A DNA stretch of 10,148 bases from Acidimicrobiaceae bacterium (GTDB lineage: Bacteria > Actinomycetota > Acidimicrobiia > Acidimicrobiales > Salinilacustritrichaceae), in NCBI GenBank assembly GCA_003476595.1, contig DMTU01000335.1:1-10148 (forward strand). The letters run 5' to 3'. The notes under the pieces were generated by a model that ran no database searches, was not told where the DNA came from, and saw only the letters and a program-made list of their open reading frames with translations. Position 1 is the first letter of the stretch, and each line of letters begins with the position of its first letter. This document shows positions 5,289 through 10,148 of this stretch, one piece after another. The position numbers and the translations under genes are program-made.

Positions 5289-5561
5289 TCAGGCGGACTC
5301 GACGACCGCGCCGTATCGCTGCTGCGCCGCCTGGGCCGACGTGCCCAGCACGGCGCCGATGCGCGTCCACGACATACCCTTGCTCCGTGCCGCGGCAACG
5401 GCCTCGACCACCTGACGCTCACTACGAGCACGGTCGAGCGTCGCGCGTTCAAGCACGTACTCCTCGACGGAGCGCTCGTCGCCCTCGGCGGGCTCGTAGT
5501 CCTCGAACCGGGCGGCGAGTTCGTCGGCGTGGTCGAGGATCTCCTGAATCGATCGAGGCAT
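5289..5561 (-). CDS. Antitoxin-like protein with C-terminal helix-turn-helix
   Basis: A 90-residue acidic protein. Residues 1-45 are helical and acidic (ILDHADELAARFEDYEPAEG, then SVEEYVLERA). Residues 50-85 (VVEAVAAARSKGMSWTRIGA, then VLGTSAQAAQQRYG) are a helix-turn-helix of the type that ends in QAAQQRY. It is the second gene of a pair. Its ATG lies 4 bases after the stop of the toxin-like gene, and GGAG, 8 bases upstream, overlaps that gene's end, so translation is coupled. Proteins of this form commonly stand next to the 73-residue partner in actinobacteria, as I recall. The DNA-binding domain suggests it represses the shared promoter at 5794-5799 and neutralises the partner. No toxicity assay is known to me for this pair, so the antitoxin role is inferred from layout. 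Confidence 0.8.
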   Translation of the reverse strand: MPRSIQEILDHADELAARFEDYEPAEGDERSVEEYVLERATLDRARSERQVVEAVAAARSKGMSWTRIGAVLGTSAQAAQQRYGAVVESA

Positions 5562-5565
5562 GGTG

Positions 5566-5787
5566 CTACTCCAAGAACCTGGGACGGGCCGGCATCGCGT
5601 GCACGACGAAATCGATGGACTCGGCGTGGGCGACCCCGATTTCGAGGAGGCGGGCCGACTGGTCGGGGCCGATGAGCATGGTGAGGTCGTCGAGGTCGAA
5701 CACTCGGATCGGGTGGCGGTAGGCGTGAAGGATGTCGTCGTCTGCGACCCCGTGCTTCCGGGCGCTGGCCAGGATCACCGGGTCCAC
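5566..5787 (-). CDS. Toxin-like small protein (BrnT/DUF4258-like fold suspected)
   Basis: A 73-residue protein with the pattern KHGVADDDILHAYRHPIRVF at 11-30, LDDLTMLIGPDQSARLLEIG at 31-50, then FVVHAMPARPRFL at the end. The KHG...I.HA beginning, the central LLEIGV strand and the terminal HAMPARPKFL-like strand are familiar from small actinobacterial proteins paired with helix-turn-helix partners. The size and beta-rich layout resemble BrnT or DUF4258 ribonuclease-like toxins; homology is not certain. The GTG start at 5787 is supported by TAACTT ending 6 bases upstream. The gene order is toxin first, antitoxin second, as in BrnTA and HigBA. Two conserved His (H12, H21), R24 and R28 are candidate catalytic residues, by inspection only. 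Confidence 0.75.
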   Translation of the reverse strand: MDPVILASARKHGVADDDILHAYRHPIRVFDLDDLTMLIGPDQSARLLEIGVAHAESIDFVVHAMPARPRFLE

Positions 5788-5793
5788 GGGCCA

Positions 5794-5799
5794 AAGTTA
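5794..5799 (-). promoter_or_regulatory. -10 box of leaderless promoter for the toxin/antitoxin-like pair
   Basis: The minus strand reads GGTAACTT; TAACTT ends 6 bases before GTG 5787. The upstream hairpin at 5839-5874 could serve as operator. Confidence 0.55.
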
Positions 5800-5838
5800 C
5801 CTTGATGGCCTGCGGAGCGCACCTATCCGGAAATCGCA

Positions 5839-5874
5839 GGTAGCTCGCCCGGCTCTACCGCCGGCGGAGCTACC
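5839..5874. repeat. Inverted repeat (GGTAGCTC/GAGCTACC) upstream of the toxin/antitoxin-like pair
   Basis: GGTAGCTC (5839-5846) and GAGCTACC (5867-5874) are perfect 8-base complements. The stem can extend by GCC/GGC with one bulged G. It lies about 40 bases upstream of the pair's -10 box and 8 bases before recurrent motif site B. Confidence 0.55.
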
Positions 5875-5881
5875 CGCCGAG

Positions 5882-5898
5882 GATCGGCACATAGGGAC
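5882..5898 (+). repeat. Recurrent intergenic motif, site B
   Basis: GATCGGCACATAGGGAC. Sixteen bases are identical to site A, 3.0 kb away, on the same strand. It lies between the divergent toxin/antitoxin-like pair and the lipoprotein gene. Confidence 0.6.
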
Positions 5899-5973
5899 GA
5901 CTGCTCCTGCTAGGCCAAGCCCGTGGCCGACGACTCGGGGGAACTGACCCAGTGCCCGAGCCGTCCAAGGGGC

Positions 5974-6384
5974 ATGAGACGACCCCCGTTGGTTGCCCTC
6001 GTGGTCGTTGCCGTGGCGGCACTCCTTGCGAGCTGTGGGGACGAGTCCGGCTCGGCCGACGCCCCACGGGTGGTCGAGAACCCGCCGCCCATCGAGCTCG
6101 ACGGGGAGCCGCCGTACGGTCCCAGCATCGAGGTAGGCGCCTCGTACGACTACGTGCTCTACACGCACTGTGGGATCGAGTGGGCGCCCATCGACGGGGT
6201 CTGGTGGCGCACCGACCCTCTCGGTGTAGCGGAGGCGAGCCCGCCCGAGGGCTGGGGGAACCCGTACGACGCTGGAACTCTGACCGTCGATGGGGACGAC
6301 ACGGCCACGTACACGAGCGACACCGGCATCGAGGTCGAGTTCCGGCGAACGGACACGGTTGAGACTCCAGTCGCCTGCGACTGA
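5974..6384 (+). CDS. Small secreted lipoprotein of unknown function
   Basis: 136 residues. Residues 1-21 are a lipoprotein signal: MRRPP, a hydrophobic VALVVVAVAALL, and a lipobox LASC with C21 lipidated. The mature part has a Pro-rich linker (22-50), then YDYVLYTHCGIEWAPIDGVW at 58-77, WGNPYDAGTLTV at 94-105, and alternating-residue strands to VACD at the end. C66 and C135 could form a disulfide. The THCGI..W..DG.WW pattern is familiar from unassigned actinobacterial lipoproteins and suggests a small beta fold; I know no function. ATG 5974 is chosen because it directly opens the signal peptide, though AAGGGG ends only one base before it. GTG 5923 is the alternative: TAGGCC ends 6 bases before it, but it would add 17 polar residues before the signal. 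Motif sites B and C flank it. Confidence 0.8.
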   Translation: MRRPPLVALVVVAVAALLASCGDESGSADAPRVVENPPPIELDGEPPYGPSIEVGASYDYVLYTHCGIEWAPIDGVWWRTDPLGVAEASPPEGWGNPYDAGTLTVDGDDTATYTSDTGIEVEFRRTDTVETPVACD

Positions 6385-6506
6385 TCCAGTGCACCGTGTC
6401 AACCGCTCGGCGGCGTAACAGTTGTTCGGCGTGCCGGCCGCTGAGCCGCGCCGGTGGCCGAGATACCTCAACGAGCGGCACATCTCCCGCGTCGTTGCTT
6501 TCCGGC
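6385..6506. other. Convergent intergenic space containing motif site C
   Basis: This lies between two gene 3' ends, so promoters are not expected. It contains motif site C and a sequence GCGTAACAGTTGTTCGGCG (6412-6430) that only superficially resembles integron attC ends. Confidence 0.35.
6473..6489 (+). repeat. Recurrent intergenic motif, site C
   Basis: GAGCGGCACATCTCCCG. It shares GAGCGGCACATC with site D, but its 3' half departs from sites A and B. It lies between convergent gene ends. Confidence 0.4.
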
Positions 6507-6854
6507 CTACGTGTCCGAGAGCGACGGTAGGACGAGGAGCGCTTCGTCCTCGTTCGCGACGAAGGACTCGATCGCCTCGACGTGATCGAGGACGAGGTTC
6601 GCGACCGAGGCCGTCGTAGCGTTCCCGACGCGCAACCAGACCACCTTCGGCGGTGGGCCGTAGAGGAACGCCAGCTGCCGGAAGTCCGAGTCCTTCGACA
6701 TCAAGACAAGGTCGTGTTTCCTCGCGTGGTCCCAGACCTCCTGATCGGTCGCGGCGTCCAGGTCGATCTCCGTGACGTGGACACTCCCTGGGAACGCGTC
6801 CCGAAGCATGCCCACCAGACGGCGAGACAGGTTCTGATCGAGCAGCAGCCTCAC
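6507..6854 (-). CDS. DUF5615 PIN-like toxin protein
   Basis: 115 residues matching the DUF5615 (PIN-like, Mut7-C-related) family. MRLLLDQNLSRRL at the N-terminus gives D6 and N8; VTEIDLDAATDQEVWDHARK leads to VLMSKDSDFRQL with D55 and D57; then PPKVVWLRVGN and a helical end. The acidic residues D6, D55 and D57 are placed as in metal-dependent PIN-like nucleases. Such proteins are usually encoded next to DUF433 proteins and are thought to be the toxin of that pair. Here the GTG start overlaps the stop of the DUF433 gene by 4 bases (GTGA), so it is co-translated. It probably acts as an RNase when unbound. Length and motifs are intact, with no sign of decay. Confidence 0.9.
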   Translation of the reverse strand: MRLLLDQNLSRRLVGMLRDAFPGSVHVTEIDLDAATDQEVWDHARKHDLVLMSKDSDFRQLAFLYGPPPKVVWLRVGNATTASVANLVLDHVEAIESFVANEDEALLVLPSLSDT

Positions 6855-7069
6855 GCCGAAGCGAGGCGACGCTCACGCAAGGCCGCGAACTCCAACGCCG
6901 CACGCACGTGTCCGATGGTGAGCTCTGGGAAGTCCGCCACGATCTCCTCGGCGGACATGCCCGATGCGAGGTAGTCGAGTACGTCGTAGACAGCGATCCG
7001 CGTGCCGACGAAGCAGGGCTTCCCACCCCGAACTCCCGGCCGGGTATCGATCAGCGCCGACGGCTCCAT
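6851..7069 (-). CDS. DUF433 antitoxin protein
   Basis: 72 residues with the DUF433 signature: VRGGKPCFVGTRIAVYDVLD at 13-32, then YLASGMSAEEIVADFPELTI at 33-52, and HVRAALEFAA. This is a small winged-helix-like DNA-binding domain found paired with DUF5615 proteins. Start ATG 7069 gives the normal N-terminus (MEPSALIDTRPG). A GTG 28 codons further upstream is possible but adds unrelated residues and would ignore the TACCCT box that ends 7 bases before ATG 7069. As antitoxin it likely binds the PIN-like partner and represses the joint promoter. It comes first in the operon. Confidence 0.92.
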   Translation of the reverse strand: MEPSALIDTRPGVRGGKPCFVGTRIAVYDVLDYLASGMSAEEIVADFPELTIGHVRAALEFAALRERRLASA

Positions 7070-7076
7070 CCCCTGG

Positions 7077-7082
7077 AGGGTA
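7077..7082 (-). promoter_or_regulatory. -10 box of leaderless promoter for the DUF433/DUF5615 operon
   Basis: The minus strand reads GGTACCCT; TACCCT ends 7 bases before ATG 7069. No other ribosome site is needed. Confidence 0.6.
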
Positions 7083-7187
7083 CCGGCAGGACAACTGAGG
7101 AGGGCTGGTTGATTCCGAAACGTGGAGAGCTCCCCGCTCCGCAACGAGTACACGCCTACTTGCGAATAGCAGCGGCGAATGGCCTTC

Positions 7188-7260
7188 CCGAATCGTCAAC
7201 TGGGGATGCGAACGATCGGCACTTCGGTACTGCCCGCTGGACACGTATGAAACGATTCGG
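7188..7260. repeat. Wide 9-bp inverted repeat enclosing motif site F
   Basis: CCGAATCGT (7188-7196) and ACGATTCGG (7252-7260) are exact complements 55 bases apart. The right arm overlaps the position expected for a -10 box (AACGAT) of the gene at 7263. An inner GGCA/TGCC pair surrounds a 9-base loop at 7218-7234. Confidence 0.5.
7214..7230 (+). repeat. Recurrent intergenic motif, site F (loose copy)
   Basis: GATCGGCACTTCGGTAC. It matches the site B copy at 13 of 17 positions, including the first nine. It lies between the divergent DUF433 and 7263 genes, on the same strand as the others. Confidence 0.35.
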
Positions 7261-7262
7261 AT

Positions 7263-7502
7263 GTGACGAGGACGGCCGTCGACACAGCGGGTCCTGGCCC
7301 CGACGATGTCGTACTCGCGTTCCGATCGCACTGGTCCGTCGTCATCGACCGTTCCGTTGGTGCAGCGATTGCTACTCGGCTGATCAAGGACCCGGACGGC
7401 GACGAGTGCTCGGTGCCCGGTCGGGACTTGGTGACGGGGATGCCTCGGGCAACCGTCACCACGCTTGGCGTTGTTCGCTCCGTACTCGCAGGGAAGACCT
7501 GA
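7263..7502 (+). CDS. Hypothetical small protein
   Basis: 79 residues from GTG 7263. Roughly three quarters of third codon positions are G or C, better than the overlapping frames, which supports coding. No signal peptide, membrane helix or known motif is seen. The middle (VVLAFRSHWSVVIDRSVGAA, IATRLI) could be strand and helix. An AACGAT box ends 6 bases before the GTG, a partial match to the leaderless pattern. The next gene begins about 40 bases downstream on the same strand, so they may form a unit. It is not recognised as any family, and a spurious ORF cannot be excluded. Confidence 0.5.
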   Translation: MTRTAVDTAGPGPDDVVLAFRSHWSVVIDRSVGAAIATRLIKDPDGDECSVPGRDLVTGMPRATVTTLGVVRSVLAGKT

Positions 7503-7541
7503 GCAGCTGTCGGTGCCGGGCGCCCGTGCGATCATGGTCCC

Positions 7542-7877
7542 GTGGGAAAGAAGATCATGTTGGTGGCGGCAGTCGTTGGTGTGCTTGGTGCGGGGGCCGT
7601 AGTCGCTCTCATGGGCGATGAGCCGAACGAGGAGTTCTGCCACGCGTCAGCAGTGCTTGTCACTTCGGAACCTGTGCAGGTCGGTCAGTGGACGTTGTAC
7701 GTCGACGAACCCGCGGAGCGACGGGATCCCTGTCAGGGCGACGACCTCTGGCACTACCTCGATGAGGATCTCGCAGCCGTCGATGGTGTGCTGTTCGATG
7801 ACTGTGTCTTGTCGTGGGTGGACGGCGATCGCACCTCGGCAGCCGACGCCGGCATCGACTGCACCCCCAAGCCCTGA
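7542..7877 (+). CDS. Small exported or membrane-anchored protein with four cysteines
   Basis: 111 residues. Residues 1-24 (MGKKIMLVAAVVGVLGAGAV, VALM) are a signal peptide or membrane anchor. The remaining 87 residues are acidic and contain C33, C64, C88 and C107, enough for two disulfides, with a WTLYVDEP strand and a DDLWHYLDEDLAAVDGV helix between them. No lipobox follows the helix. The fold and role are unknown to me. GTG 7542 is chosen because it includes the two lysines before the hydrophobic core and because GATCAT ends 6 bases upstream; ATG 7557 is the alternative. It lies just upstream of the sigma factor but in a separate unit, with about 160 bases between. Confidence 0.75.
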   Translation: MGKKIMLVAAVVGVLGAGAVVALMGDEPNEEFCHASAVLVTSEPVQVGQWTLYVDEPAERRDPCQGDDLWHYLDEDLAAVDGVLFDDCVLSWVDGDRTSAADAGIDCTPKP

Positions 7878-8041
7878 CGCGCCACCGACTGGTGCATCCG
7901 GGACCGTTGCCTACGTCCTTGGGAAGCGACGCAAAAGGTCGGCGCGCCAGCGGTGTCCCGGTCCACCTGCTCTCCAGAGCCGGAGGTTGTGAGGTCGGAA
8001 CGGAATGGAACGGATCGGGGTGGTCATGCGTGTAACCGCCG
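7878..8041 (+). promoter_or_regulatory. Intergenic region with ECF-type promoter for the sigma factor
   Basis: GGAAC occurs twice, at 7997-8001 and 8007-8011. From the second, 17 bases separate it from CGTGTA at 8029-8034, which ends 7 bases before ATG 8042. GGAAC with a CGT-type -10 is typical of promoters read by ECF sigma factors, so the gene may activate itself. GGTGCATCCGGGAC at 7891-7904 distantly resembles the recurrent intergenic motif. Confidence 0.45.
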
Positions 8042-8566
8042 ATGGATGAGGGATCGTGGGCAATCGAGTGCTTGGTGCAGGCTCCGGTGAGCGCTGTCAG
8101 GGCTCTGTCGTTTGAGGCCTTCTACCGGCGAGACCGTGACCAGGTCGCCAAGGCGTTGGCGCTCACCATCGGCGACGGGGCTTTGGCGGTTGAGGCCACC
8201 GATGAGGCGATGGCACGCGCTCTCGCCCGTTGGGACCGGATCGGTACGTATGACAATCCGGGCGGCTGGGTGTTTCGAGTCGGCCTGAACTGGGCTCGCT
8301 CGTGGCTGCGGCGGCGGCGCTTCGAGCACGAACTTCCCGAGAGCCGCCCCGTCGAGGTGCGCGATCCTGACGTTCGGGCCGATCTCGATCGGGCGCTTGC
8401 ATCGCTAGACGTCAAGCACCGGAGCGTGGTCGTACTCCGCCACGTCCTGGGCTACTCCAGCCTTGAGACGGCGAAGACGCTCGGCATCTCCGAAGGAACC
8501 GTCAAGAGCCGGCTGTCGCGCGCCCTCGTTCGACTCCGCAATGAACTGGAGGACCACGATGCCTGA
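8042..8566 (+). CDS. ECF-type RNA polymerase sigma-70 factor
   Basis: 174 residues with the two-domain ECF layout. Region 2 spans about 24-93 (FEAFYRRDRDQVAKALALTI, then ATDEAMARALARWDRIGTYD and NPGGWVFRVGLNWARSWLRR); region 4 spans about 115-168 (LDRALASLDVKHRSVVVLRH, LGYSSLETAKTLGISEGTVK, SRLSRALVRLRNEL), the second helix-turn-helix reading -35 elements. It directs core polymerase to a specific promoter set, probably in response to a signal sensed by the membrane protein encoded next. ATG 8042 fits the GGAAC promoter with leaderless spacing. GTG 8087 is a shorter alternative that still keeps region 2. Its end overlaps the next gene by 8 bases, so the two are co-translated. The target genes are unknown. 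Confidence 0.94.
   Translation: MDEGSWAIECLVQAPVSAVRALSFEAFYRRDRDQVAKALALTIGDGALAVEATDEAMARALARWDRIGTYDNPGGWVFRVGLNWARSWLRRRRFEHELPESRPVEVRDPDVRADLDRALASLDVKHRSVVVLRHVLGYSSLETAKTLGISEGTVKSRLSRALVRLRNELEDHDA
8548..8553 (+). promoter_or_regulatory. Ribosome binding site deciding the start of the sigma partner gene
   Basis: GGAGGA lies inside the sigma factor gene and ends 5 bases before ATG 8559. It is the strongest Shine-Dalgarno in the window and rules out the longer frame start at 8463. Confidence 0.8.
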
Positions 8567-10010
8567 AGTCGACGTGACCGACCGGAACCTTGATCAGCTG
8601 GTCGGGCGTCATCTCCGGACCCGATCTGAGCAACTGACGCTGGGTCCGGCGGACCTCGCTGGTGTTGAACTTCGCCGAGACCGCCGCCGACGCCGGCGCC
8701 AGTGGACAGGCGGTCTCGCTGCCGCCGCCGCTCTCCTCGTCGGCGGAGCCGCCTACCTCGGCAACGACAAGGGGGACGACCGACTCATCCATACTGCTGA
8801 CGATCCTGCGACGGACGACGCAGGCTTGGACCTGTCGATGACTGCGTTGGGCAGAACAAGCCGTGCCGTGACATCAGAGCCAGTGTCGGCGTTCGACCGT
8901 TTATGGGCGCTCGGTGCAACCGGCGCCGAGCTCATCGTCAGCGGTGACGGAGTCCACTGGGACCTCGCCGGCCGTCCGCTCCGCGATGCAGACATTTACC
9001 CTGGGCCGTCCGGGATCCAGCTGGCAACCGACGGCGAAACACTCGTACTTGTCGGCGTTAGCTCCGACGGCGCCGCACGGGCAGCGACCGTCTCCCACGA
9101 CGGACAGATCGACGTGACCCAGGACATCCCCCCGCCGTTGGGCACCGAGACCCGGCTGACGCTATTCGGTCTGGCGGACGGCTTCGCTGTCGGAATCGAG
9201 GCGCCGACCGAGGCCGGTCGGGTGCTGACCGACGCAGAACAACGACTCCGCCAGCTCGCAGGCAAAATCGCCGACTACGAGAGCTTGGCCACCTCCCACG
9301 CCGACCCGCCCGGCGACACGCGGGTCACCCTCCGGGCCGTCGACGGATCAGTCCTGCACGAGACGACGATGTCGGAGCTCGGTCTCACGGCCAACGAAGC
9401 CGCAGTCCTAGCGGCGCAGACGGCCGATGCACCGTCCGGCCTCACGAAGGCGGAAGCATTCATCAGCGCCGATGGACGGAAGTGGTCAGAGGTTGACCTT
9501 CCCGAATCGGTTAGGGAGGACTCCTCATTCGTCAGGGCCGACGGCGCGATCGCACTCCACCCTGGCAGTAATTCCCTCGTGGCCTCGAAGGACGGAAAGA
9601 ACTGGAGCACTGCATCATTCCCGCAGAGCTCCGACGTCGACCCCATCGCCAATCCCCGAGAGCTTGTAGTCACCCGCTCCTCGGCGTGGCTTCTCACCGG
9701 GGTCCCTGGCTACCTCCTCAGCGCAGACGACGTATCCGGCCCCTACACCACCACTGGCATCGAGGGGCGAGGCCTGTCGTTCACCGACATTGGAGGCACC
9801 GTCGCTGTCGTCTACGCCGATGACAACAACGACACGCCGTCAAGACCCCGAATCGCACTCGTCGACGCTGATGCGAGCCGCGTCGAACTCGAACTGCCAG
9901 CAAGTGAAGAACAACGCTCATGGTTCCTTGTCCCACTCTCGGACCAGTCCGTTCTCGCAGTCCAAACCGGCGAGAGCGGACAGGTGCACCTCGTCAACGC
10001 TTCTGGCTGA
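8559..10010 (+). CDS. Membrane-anchored sigma-factor partner with Asp-box-like repeats (putative anti-sigma factor)
   Basis: 483 residues. Residues 1-47 are cytoplasmic, with LDQLVGRHLRTRSEQLTLGP and a basic RRDRRRRRRQW. Residues 50-67 form one transmembrane helix (TGGLAAAAALLVGGAAYLG), and about 415 residues follow outside. The outer part is strand-rich and has three Asp-box-like motifs, SGDGVHW (128-134), SADGRKW (303-309) and SKDGKNW (343-349), as in sialidase-type beta-propellers. A helical insert lies at about 217-245. The 8-base overlap with the sigma gene and the single membrane pass fit an anti-sigma factor or co-sensor. The zinc-binding HxxxCxxC of classical anti-sigma domains is absent, and the cytoplasmic part is short, so the binding role is inferred. 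The ligand is unknown; carbohydrate or wall material is only a possibility suggested by the propeller-like motifs. Confidence 0.82.
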   Translation: MPEVDVTDRNLDQLVGRHLRTRSEQLTLGPADLAGVELRRDRRRRRRQWTGGLAAAAALLVGGAAYLGNDKGDDRLIHTADDPATDDAGLDLSMTALGRTSRAVTSEPVSAFDRLWALGATGAELIVSGDGVHWDLAGRPLRDADIYPGPSGIQLATDGETLVLVGVSSDGAARAATVSHDGQIDVTQDIPPPLGTETRLTLFGLADGFAVGIEAPTEAGRVLTDAEQRLRQLAGKIADYESLATSHADPPGDTRVTLRAVDGSVLHETTMSELGLTANEAAVLAAQTADAPSGLTKAEAFISADGRKWSEVDLPESVREDSSFVRADGAIALHPGSNSLVASKDGKNWSTASFPQSSDVDPIANPRELVVTRSSAWLLTGVPGYLLSADDVSGPYTTTGIEGRGLSFTDIGGTVAVVYADDNNDTPSRPRIALVDADASRVELELPASEEQRSWFLVPLSDQSVLAVQTGESGQVHLVNASG

Positions 10011-10148
10011 TCCGGGCGGTGTTCGCTTACCCGCGAGCCCCTTGCGCACGATTTCTGGGTCCGACTGCGGTCCTTCGGTCTTGGCGGGGTTCACCGACCA
10101 ACCCGTGGGCGCACACCGCACCTAATGCCGGATATGGATGCGCCAAGT
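10011..10148. other. Terminal stretch without a recognisable gene
   Basis: A minus-strand frame here is open for 67 codons but has a stop just upstream of its GTG and no family resemblance. No U-tract terminator was seen. TTTCTGGGTCCGACT near 10051 resembles the tRNA-Lys T arm only over a few bases and is not taken as an attachment site. Confidence 0.3.

Noticed and set aside
6412..6430. Integron attC-like ends (GTAAC...GTTCGGC)
   Set aside because: No complementary partner arm was found at attC-like distance, and the consensus GTTRRRY/RYYYAAC pair is not met.
5797..7026. A 409-codon minus-strand open frame
   Set aside because: It runs antisense to the lipoprotein gene and through both DUF433/DUF5615 genes in another frame. 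Its translation is Arg/Pro/Ser-rich without domains, as expected of a shadow frame in GC-rich DNA.
6873..7643. Long minus- and plus-strand frames (plus 6908-7621) around the DUF433 gene
   Set aside because: They overlap well-supported genes in other frames and show no family resemblance or promoter.
10051..10067. Possible attR copy of the tRNA-Lys T arm
   Set aside because: Only TTCTGGGT plus a few bases match, and the acceptor strand is absent. This is too short to separate from chance.
9918..10121. 67-codon minus-strand frame at the right end
   Set aside because: A stop lies just upstream of its GTG, half of it is antisense to the sigma partner gene, and no ribosome site or -10 box is seen.
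1..10148. CRISPR array, IS element or transposase, rRNA
   Set aside because: No regularly spaced repeats, no terminal inverted repeats with a transposase, and no rRNA sequence were seen on reading both strands.

Overview
The window is GC-rich (by eye about two thirds G+C) and looks like an actinobacterial chromosome. The reasons are strong G/C bias at codon third positions, frequent GTG starts, a LAxTG cell-wall sorting signal of the type used by class E sortases, several protein families I associate with actinobacteria, and many genes whose start codon sits only 6-8 bases after a TAnnnT box (leaderless mRNAs). My impression is a member of the Acidimicrobiia or a relative, but nothing in the window fixes the class.

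Layout. (1) 1-1030 looks like core chromosome: the 3' tail of a tRNA-Gly, a Thr/Glu-rich cell-wall-anchored protein, then tRNA-Arg(UCU, minus strand), tRNA-His(GUG) and tRNA-Lys(CUU). (2) 1031-2277 is the edge of an integrated element: a perfect 13-bp hairpin, phased C-tract repeats, and a full-length tyrosine recombinase starting 110 bases from the tRNA-Lys 3' end. That tRNA end is the likely attachment site. No second copy of it was found here, so the other end of the element would lie outside. (3) 2278-7877 is an accessory region of short genes in mixed orientation: a small unknown protein, a multi-TM protein with a probable frameshift, a one-TM protein, an S41-peptidase-like lipoprotein, a toxin/antitoxin-like pair, a small lipoprotein, a DUF433/DUF5615 pair, and two small unknown proteins. 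Nearly every unit has its own leaderless promoter. A short motif around CGGCACAT recurs four times, plus one looser copy, always between genes and always on the plus strand. It is spaced like a unit boundary. (4) 7878-10010 holds an ECF-type sigma factor and an overlapping, translationally coupled membrane protein with Asp-box-like repeats outside the membrane, probably its regulator. The last 138 bases show no gene.

The main idea worth testing is that region 3 is a stack of small, self-contained, individually promoted units, separated by a recurrent same-strand motif and lying downstream of a tyrosine recombinase. This resembles a cassette array without recognisable integron attC sites. The recombinase, the toxin/antitoxin-like pairs and the leaderless promoters are well supported. 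The cassette interpretation is inference from a short motif found after the fact.
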